A DNA stretch of 64,000 nt, taken from the NCBI RefSeq assembly GCF_932294415.1, contig NC_065538.1, positions 80,055,834-80,119,833 on the forward strand, written 5' to 3'. The stretch is from Quercus robur. Lineage: Eukaryota; Streptophyta; Magnoliopsida; Fagales; Fagaceae. Shown one piece after another: positions 58,313 through 64,000 of the stretch; within the stretch, counting starts at the first letter, position 1; each line of letters opens with the position of its first letter. The notes beneath the pieces are model-generated. The model ran no database searches, was not told the origin of the DNA, and saw nothing but the letters and a program-made list of their open reading frames with translations. A program made the position numbers and the translations under genes.

Positions 58313-59064
58313 TTCTCAATTTCTACCCCTCTCTCACTTTCTTCTCGCACAACCCATCTCGCTCAAGGAAGCCTTTCTCTTTCTCACGATCACAGTGGCT
58401 CATCAGTTCCTCTCTCACACTTCCTTCAACGAAGCCCAAGGTTGCCAGCACCGCCACCAAGCCACCGCAAACCACCACTTGGGGTGACTCTCACTTTCAA
58501 GTTTCTCTCTCTACCGCAGTTTCTCCCTCTCTCCTTACTCGTGTTTGCTGAGGTTGAAACCCAGGAGACCCATACCACCATTGATGGCAGTAGAGCACAT
58601 GATGCCACCACAAACAGTGGCCGCCGTTCTCTCTCTCTCTGTTCTTATTTCGGATTCTATGTGGGTTTGGGGATTGGGTTTCTTTTTGGGTTGTTAGGAT
58701 CTGATGTTTTCAGCTTGGGTTTGAAAATCAGGAGTTTGGGCATGGTAGTTTGTAGATCTGTGGGTTTGGGTGTGTGCTCTGTTGACAGTTTTTGTTTTGG
58801 TTTGGTTTTTGGGTTTTCAAGCAAAAGATGGTTTATTGAATGAGCATTTTCAGGTTTTGTATTTTTAGGATTTGTTGTTTGTGGAATTGATGTATGTGTT
58901 GATGTGGATATGGATATTCTTGGGTGGTCAGTAAAGTGGCGGGTGGGTTTGTGTCAATTTGGTGGTGATCGGTGGATTGGTGCTTGGCTTTGATGGGTGG
59001 TTTGATTTGTGCATTTTCATTTTCATATGCACAACCAAACAATGTAAAATGAAAATGTTTTCAA
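58313..59064. other. Low-complexity C/T- and G-rich block in the host element
   Basis: A plus-strand frame of 133 codons (58442-58843) and its reverse shadow are compositional. Similar CT-rich and CCACC-rich blocks occur in the Harbinger-like elements and at 62940-63180, which points to transposon-associated sequence rather than a gene. Confidence 0.45.
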
Positions 59065-59602
59065 TAAAATATTGGCGTAAATACACTTTTGGTCTCTACA
59101 TTTTGGGTCATTTCTCGGTTTGGTCTTTAAATTGATTTTGTTCCTAGGTTAGTCCTTGATTTTTTAAAATCGTTTTTAAAATGGTCCCTGTCGTCAACCC
59201 AGTAACAAAAAAAAAAAAAAAAGAATTTGAGGTGACAAACGGAATGCACTGTGTACACAATAAATGCTGACACGACAATAAAATAATATTAAAAAAATTG
59301 ATTTGGCATTTTTTAAATGCCATGTTAGCATATAAATTATTAAAAAAAGCCAGGTAATAAAAAAAAAACAAAAAAAAAAATTAATGTTATTAAAATAAAT
59401 AATTTAATAACATTTAAAAAAAAATAAACGTTGAATTCTTTTGTTATTTTCTTTTTATTATTTTCGAAAGAATAGGGGTAACATGTTCTTCGTGTTCTTC
59501 AGCTTGCCCAGAAAATTAAAATAATCTAAGATTATATTCTCTTTTCTTGTATTTTCTTAGCAAATAAACATGCACAAATTCATACAAAATCTCTATCCTT
59601 CA

Positions 59603-59790
59603 CCGAAACCTCCAACATGAAGAAATCATCAAACCCACATGGAAAAGCCAACCCAAAAAAATCATCAAACCTCCAACCCAGAAAAATTATCAGACCACCA
59701 AAACCTTCAACCCAGAAAAATCATCAAACCCCGAAACCTCCAACCCAAAAAATCATCAACCCCACATGAAAAAACCAAGCCCAGAAATTT
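59603..59790 (+). repeat. Imperfect minisatellite, about 25-35-bp units
   Basis: AACCTCCAACCCAGAAAAAT followed by CATCA or a variant recurs about five times. It gives a repetitive Lys/Pro/Asn frame that is not a gene. Confidence 0.7.
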
Positions 59791-59941
59791 AAAACAAATC
59801 AACACCCACAGGGAAAAAAAAAACCCAGGTCAGAGAGAAAGTGATCTGATTGGTTCTTTTCCCCACTCTCTTAGCAACCAAACACAAAAAAAAAAAAAAA
59901 AAAAAAATCATCATCTCCTTCAATTTTGTAACCCTTTACTA

Positions 59942-61389
59942 GACCCGATCTGTGACCCACATGCCTCGACCTAGCAACGGAGCTTGCTTGCTCACTCCCA
60001 AGTGTAGGAGATCGTAGCAATATATTTCTCGGAGCACCGAGGTCGAACCACAAGGAGCAGAGTAAATTCAAAGACAATATAATTAAATAAGAATTTGGGT
60101 GAATAAGAAAAATACTTTTGCTTGGTGATTATTAACAAGAAGAATAATAATAAAAACTGATTTTAATCAATAATGTAAATACTAGGGCATCAGGGTGTTT
60201 CCCTATATCGATATGAAATTCTTTGTGATCTAAGAAAATATCTATTTCATAATTGATTGTTCTTATACAATTAAAAACTTATGATTCGGTTGAACTGAGA
60301 CAATTCAAGAACGCATGATAACCTCGATTGATAATGTGGTTAGAAAAGTTTTCAGAAAAACCCATTCACTTTAAATCCTGATTTCTATTTGAAACTATTA
60401 GAAATTCATCTAAACAATAAGAAAAACATGATTGAACTTATTGAAAGCATAGAAGAACTAATACATCAAAAGAAATCTAATTGAACAATCAAATATGTTG
60501 TAGATAAAATCCTAGAAAGAATCACATTGAATATTCATACCGTATAGAAGAAACATAACCCCTAGCCCTAGCAAAGAGTTTAGGCTGCCATTAAAGAAAG
60601 AAAAATACAAGGTTTTCTCTCCAAAATTCGTTCTACACAGCCTCCCTCAAAACCCTAATGTCTAAGTGTCCAAATAAAATAAAACATTTACTATTTTAAT
60701 TTCCGTCCAGGTTTACAGCGGTAACTTGTGAGTTAATTTCGGCCTTCAAAAATTGAGACTTTCGAAAAACTCAAAACTGGAAAGTTGTAGATATTTAAGT
60801 TATGGTTCCAACCCATCTAGCCTTGTGTCAATTGGATTTTTGAGGAGAGAGATACGCCCAAAATACTGATCAGTGCTCAAATCAGATTTTTCCTTTTCAG
60901 ATTCTACTTCTTTGATTTCTTTCCTTATTTGAAGCTTCCAATCATGGTAGACGATCCAAGCACTCCAGCTGCACCTCCTTAGACATTTAAGCATGGTCCT
61001 TTAGCTCCACTTTAATTCTAGTTTGGCTTCCATTCTCTCACAAATTCCTGTAAACTCATATTTCTCACATAATTTCCTGAAAGTAGAAAATTGCACACAA
61101 TGAATAACATTTTATTCAAGAAATTATGTCAAGATAAATAATAGGGACTAATGCAAATCATGACTTAATTATACAAATTAAGCATAATAATAAGGAGATA
61201 ACACCCATATAAATATATAACAAGTATACATTTTAAGGCGTTATCAGAGCTCCAATGTGGTGATGTTGGGCCTGTACGATGGAGGCCATGGAGGCGATGC
61301 ATGTGTCGATCTACTTTGAGTGCTACGACGTGCACGACGACATGAAGAAAGTCCCCAAGGAATTCATGAACTCAATCAAGAAGAACAAG
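59942..61389 (+). pseudogene. Captured exon of NAD-isocitrate dehydrogenase regulatory subunit
   Basis: Plus-strand translation left of the solo LTR reads TRSVTHMPRPSNGAP (59942-59984). It resumes right of it (from 61252) with GDVGPV and then, in another frame, MEAMHVSIYFECYDVHDD and MKKVPKEFMNSIKKNK (to 61389). These match in order the mitochondrial NAD-dependent isocitrate dehydrogenase regulatory subunit just after its transit peptide, where GDGIGP and the VPEE(V/F) segment are conserved. A deletion and frame change lie in the GDGIGP region. The fragment ends at AACAAG/GTGGGT, a plausible original splice donor, so genomic DNA was captured. Only about 60 residues are present, and the LTR splits them; it cannot make the enzyme. 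Confidence 0.8.
59985..61246 (-). mobile_element. Solo LTR, 1262 bp, TSD GAGCT
   Basis: On the minus strand it runs from TGATAACGCCTTAAAATG to GAGTGAGCAAGCA. GAGCT duplications are at 59980-59984 and 61247-61251. Near its 3' part are CTTGTGGTTCGACCTCGG and CACTTGGGAG-like motifs that I associate with Athila-type gypsy LTRs. A 64-codon frame inside (60800-60994, minus) is not a recognised gene. Confidence 0.9.
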
Positions 61390-62289
61390 GTGGGTTTCTA
61401 GGTAGATCGAAGAAAGAGTTTTGTTTTATTTGGCCATGGGTGTCTGGGTTTGGAGCTTGGTGTCTTTTGCCATGGGTCTCTCAATTTGAAGCAAAGGGTT
61501 TGGAGTGGATCAGATCAAAGAGAGAAATAGAGACTGAGAGAATTCAAGGGGCAGAGAGAGATATTTGGGTTAGGTTTGTGAGTTTGGTTTTTTTTTTTTT
61601 TTTCCTTTTTTGTCTAAAAATTGGATTTTTTTTTTTTTTTTTGGGTGATGTTATGCTGGGTGACTAAGAAAATTTTAGAAAATTGTTATAAGTTTTTTTT
61701 TTTTTTTTTTATCAAATTTAAAAATTGATAAAGCTTTTTTGTTTTTAATTTTTCCGGTTTAAATTAAAATCAAGAAATTAATTTTTTAAAATTTTTTTTT
61801 ATTAATTTATATACTGATGTGGAATTTTAAATGTTGATGTGGCATTTAAAAAATGCCAAATCAAATTTTTTAATATTATTTTATTGCCATGTTAGCATTT
61901 ACTGTGTACACAATGCATTCCGTTTGCCACCTCAGATTTTTCTGTTACTGGGTTGATGGTAGGGACCATTTTAAAAATGATTTAAAAAAATCAGGGACTG
62001 ACCTAGGAGCAAAATCTATTTAAGAACCAAACCGAGAAATGGCCCAAAATGTAGGGACCAAAAGTGCATTTAAGACTAAAATATTTTCAATGTAAAATAT
62101 TTTACATCTAAAAATATTTTACAGCAAAACAAACTAAGCATAAGTGACATCTTTAATTTCTTTACTTTCCTACAGCCACTCAAATACCAAACAAATGGAT
62201 TATGTGAATTCAAATAAAATATTAGCAAATTATTGCATAACTTCAATATATATCAATCAACAAAATTAAGGCTAATTACCTTATTTTTA

Positions 62290-62583
62290 TCTATACTATT
62301 TACAAGAGAATTCCTCTCTCTGGGTTGGATTTTATATGGTTCAGAAATACCTCTAAACCTTATATTTAATTGGGAAAAAACTTGAGAACAATCAGGTAAA
62401 AATATATTTCTAACTTCATTTAAAATGCCTACAAAATAGAACATTCTCTTACTAATTCATGACTTCAAAACAAACTTATCCAAAATTTAAATTAAAAAAA
62501 AGAAAAAAAATTATGATACCAGACAAATAAATAAATAAATAAAAACCTCATTGTACACGCATAGGGTGTATGATGAAGCTAGT
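62290..62583 (+). mobile_element. Short non-autonomous Helitron, copy 2
   Basis: It begins TCTATACTATTTACAAG after an A and ends TACACGCATAGGGTGTA (weak hairpin), then TGATGAAGCTAGT, followed by T. At 294 bp it is a diverged relative of 56816-57150. Confidence 0.75.
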
Positions 62584-62756
62584 TTTATATAAGAATTTAG
62601 CCAATAATCCTAATTCTAACAGATGTCAATTATAGGATGAGTTTTGAGTACATGTTGCTTGTAGTTGAAGAGAGTGGTTCCATGATTGCCAATCTAACAA
62701 TGGATCTGGGTTGAGGTATTACGTACGATATTGTAACTGCGGTATTTGTGGCTTAG

Positions 62757-63240
62757 GGTGCATTTGTTTTGGTTGAAAAGGGTTTCAGGAAATCATTTTA
62801 CACCCCTCTATGTGTTTGGTAAGCATAGAAAATTGGGTCAAACGGAAATCAATTTCCGCATTGACCGTAAAATAACCCTCTTAGCCCGTAAAACCAATTC
62901 AGTTTTTATTTTACCTTCAAAGGATTTCCACCCCAAGAAAATAGGAGAGAGAGAAATAGCAAGCTACCCATCGCACCAGAAGCACCGATCTCGTCGCACC
63001 CCAGCACTGGCTCGTCACACCCCAACACCGACTCATCACACCCCAACACCGGCGAGATCGCACCCACTCAACCTCACTGCCATGCTCCACCGCTGCATGT
63101 CTCCAATCCACCACTGCCATCACCACCACTGCCATCACCAACCCCGCCATCATCCAAGCTACCCTCCTTCATGAGCTCCGATCCATATCCAAGCTACCCA
63201 TCTACCCACATAACCCAATCCTCCATGCGCATGTGATACG
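62757..63240. mobile_element. Possible DNA-element end with a minisatellite
   Basis: The start GGGTGCATTTGTTTTGG resembles ends of the element at 57360. A unit of about 21 bp (TCRTCACACCCCAACACCGAC) is repeated roughly three times at 62990-63060, inside a CCACC-rich block. The right end was not found. The 142-codon frame here is low-complexity and not called as a gene. Confidence 0.4.
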
Positions 63241-63341
63241 AATTGTATCAACTACTATCAAGTGAAAAAAAGGTATGAATTGTAGATAAGTATTGATCAT
63301 ATTTATGAATCGTATGCTATACGTATCTTATAAAATTGAGT

Positions 63342-63810
63342 GACAACCGTACAGAAATAGATGACTTAGATTTACTTGTGCAAAATGTCTAGGATCACAC
63401 GTATAAAACCATAATTGTCTATATGGTAGGCAACCAGTAATAGAGAAAAAATTGTAGGTCCATGTGAAAGTAACAGACAATTACTCATAATCAATTATAA
63501 GAAAAATTTTTACCAAAAAAAAAAAAAAAATTATGAGACGTGTTATGTCCACAATATTTTTATAACAAATTCAAGTTAGCAAGTTGTTACAGGTTTTTAA
63601 TTTGAATCTACAACTGAAATTACTTTGTTGCCCACTAATAACAGTAAGTAACAACCTGTCACATAGAATTTGTTGTGAAAATATTGTAAACGTAGTGTTC
63701 CTCCTTTTTATATGGTACTAAAATTACTCTTATTTGTGAGAAAGGGAATCAAAAGAAAATGAAGGACGGATGGGGCCAGTTTGAAATTCTCAACCTCTTG
63801 TTCAGCCTAC
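63342..63810. repeat. Second copy of the 38155-38310 segment, interrupted
   Basis: The two halves (63342-63390 and 63727-63810) match adjacent parts of 38155-38310. The intervening 340 bp is inserted sequence including the MITE at 63538-63700. Confidence 0.5.
63538..63700. mobile_element. MITE, about 163 bp
   Basis: Ends GTGTTATGTCCACAATATTT and (inverted) AACACTACGTTTACAATATTT, followed on both sides by AACAAATTC-type text. Non-coding. Confidence 0.65.
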
Positions 63811-63825
63811 AATGATATGGCGTTT

Positions 63826-64000
63826 GGTACATAATAATGTTTTAGGATTCCCAAGAATATTTAAAGATTCTCATGTTTGGTTGCAAATTACTCTAGGGAA
63901 TTAGATGTTAGGGGAATCTGAAGTCCCCCTTTAAACCTCTCTTAGCAGGAATGTGGATTCCATTTAAAATAGGTGAGTATCTAGATTCCCAAGTTTAAAG
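63826..64000. mobile_element. Probable MITE cut by the window end
   Basis: GGCGTTTGGTACATAATAATG looks like a MITE end with a TTTGGTA core. The sequence inside has AT-rich text with short GGATTCCC/GATTCCC repeats. The other end lies beyond the window. Confidence 0.35.

Larger units (their letters stand above)
59074..62076. mobile_element. Mutator-like element (Pack-MULE), TSD TAAAATATT
   Basis: Long inverted repeats of roughly 300-350 bp form both ends: left GGCGTAAATACACTTTTGG, right (minus strand) GTCTTAAATGCACTTTTGG, continuing through TTTTGGGYCATTTCTCGG and CTGTGTACACAAT. A perfect 9-bp duplication TAAAATATT lies at 59065-59073 and 62077-62085, the size expected for Mutator-like elements. 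There is no transposase. The interior carries a captured host exon (NAD-isocitrate dehydrogenase, see separate entry), which makes it a Pack-MULE, and was later hit by a solo LTR at 59985-61246. Confidence 0.9.
57360..62145. mobile_element. DNA element hosting nested insertions
   Basis: The left end GCTATGTTTATTTTGATG followed by TAAAATATTTTCAG mirrors the right end read on the minus strand, GCTTAGTTTGTTTTGCTG followed by TAAAATATTTTTAG. Between them sit two MITEs, a C/T-rich low-complexity block (58310-58860) and a Mutator-like element near the right end. No target duplication was found, so the superfamily is open. Without the Mutator-like insertion the element would be about 1.8 kb. Confidence 0.55.

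Noticed and set aside
58442..58843. 133-codon plus-strand frame
   Set aside because: Compositional CT/GT-rich sequence inside a nested transposon region; similar blocks recur in other elements.
62746..63174. 142-codon frame with His/Pro/Thr tail
   Set aside because: The tail is produced by short tandem repeats of a CACCCCA type; no domain.

Overview
The window is nuclear DNA from a eudicot plant, most likely a woody species; Fagaceae is a weak guess. Evidence: AT-rich intergenic DNA, plant-type GT-AG introns, a plant U-box protein, a plant S-domain receptor kinase with the standard seven-exon structure, a plant ATL-type RING fragment, and dense plant transposon families. I found no tRNA, rRNA or CRISPR array.

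Only two gene-sized coding units stand out. One is an intronless U-box E3 ligase resembling PUB8 (30998-32101, minus). The other is a G-type lectin S-receptor-like kinase (44809-51894, minus). Its seven exons join into exactly 839 codons including the stop, but codon 201 is TAG. Downstream of the kinase lie a truncated, disabled kinase copy (39739-40870) and a broken ATL13/ATL47-like RING-H2 pseudogene (41053-41905, plus).

The first 29 kb is a transposon landscape. A roughly 4 kb segment is present twice (about 9.9-15.4 kb and 24.5-28.6 kb), on either side of a young 7.7 kb non-autonomous LTR element (16219-23922, TSD CAAGG). That element has no gag or pol; about 4.4 kb of it is an 80-bp tandem repeat with higher-order structure. 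Comparing the two segments gives empty sites for a Harbinger-like element and a MITE. Solo LTRs at 8982-9919 (TSD ACTTG) and 12318-12986 (TSD ACCTA), a more diverged one at 11319, and a second Harbinger-like element at 7134-8493 add to the mix.

The 52-64 kb region upstream of the kinase holds a fold-back element just 5' of its start codon, nine tandem units of 241-317 bp each containing a long A-tract (54253-56721), two short Helitrons, and a three-level nest: a DNA element (57360-62145) contains a Mutator-like element with 9-bp TSD (59074-62076) that carries a captured exon of the NAD-isocitrate dehydrogenase regulatory subunit, and that exon is split by a solo LTR (59985-61246, TSD GAGCT).

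The genes do not form a pathway together. The U-box, ATL and receptor-kinase families all take part in plant signalling or ubiquitination, but their proximity here is not evidence of joint function.
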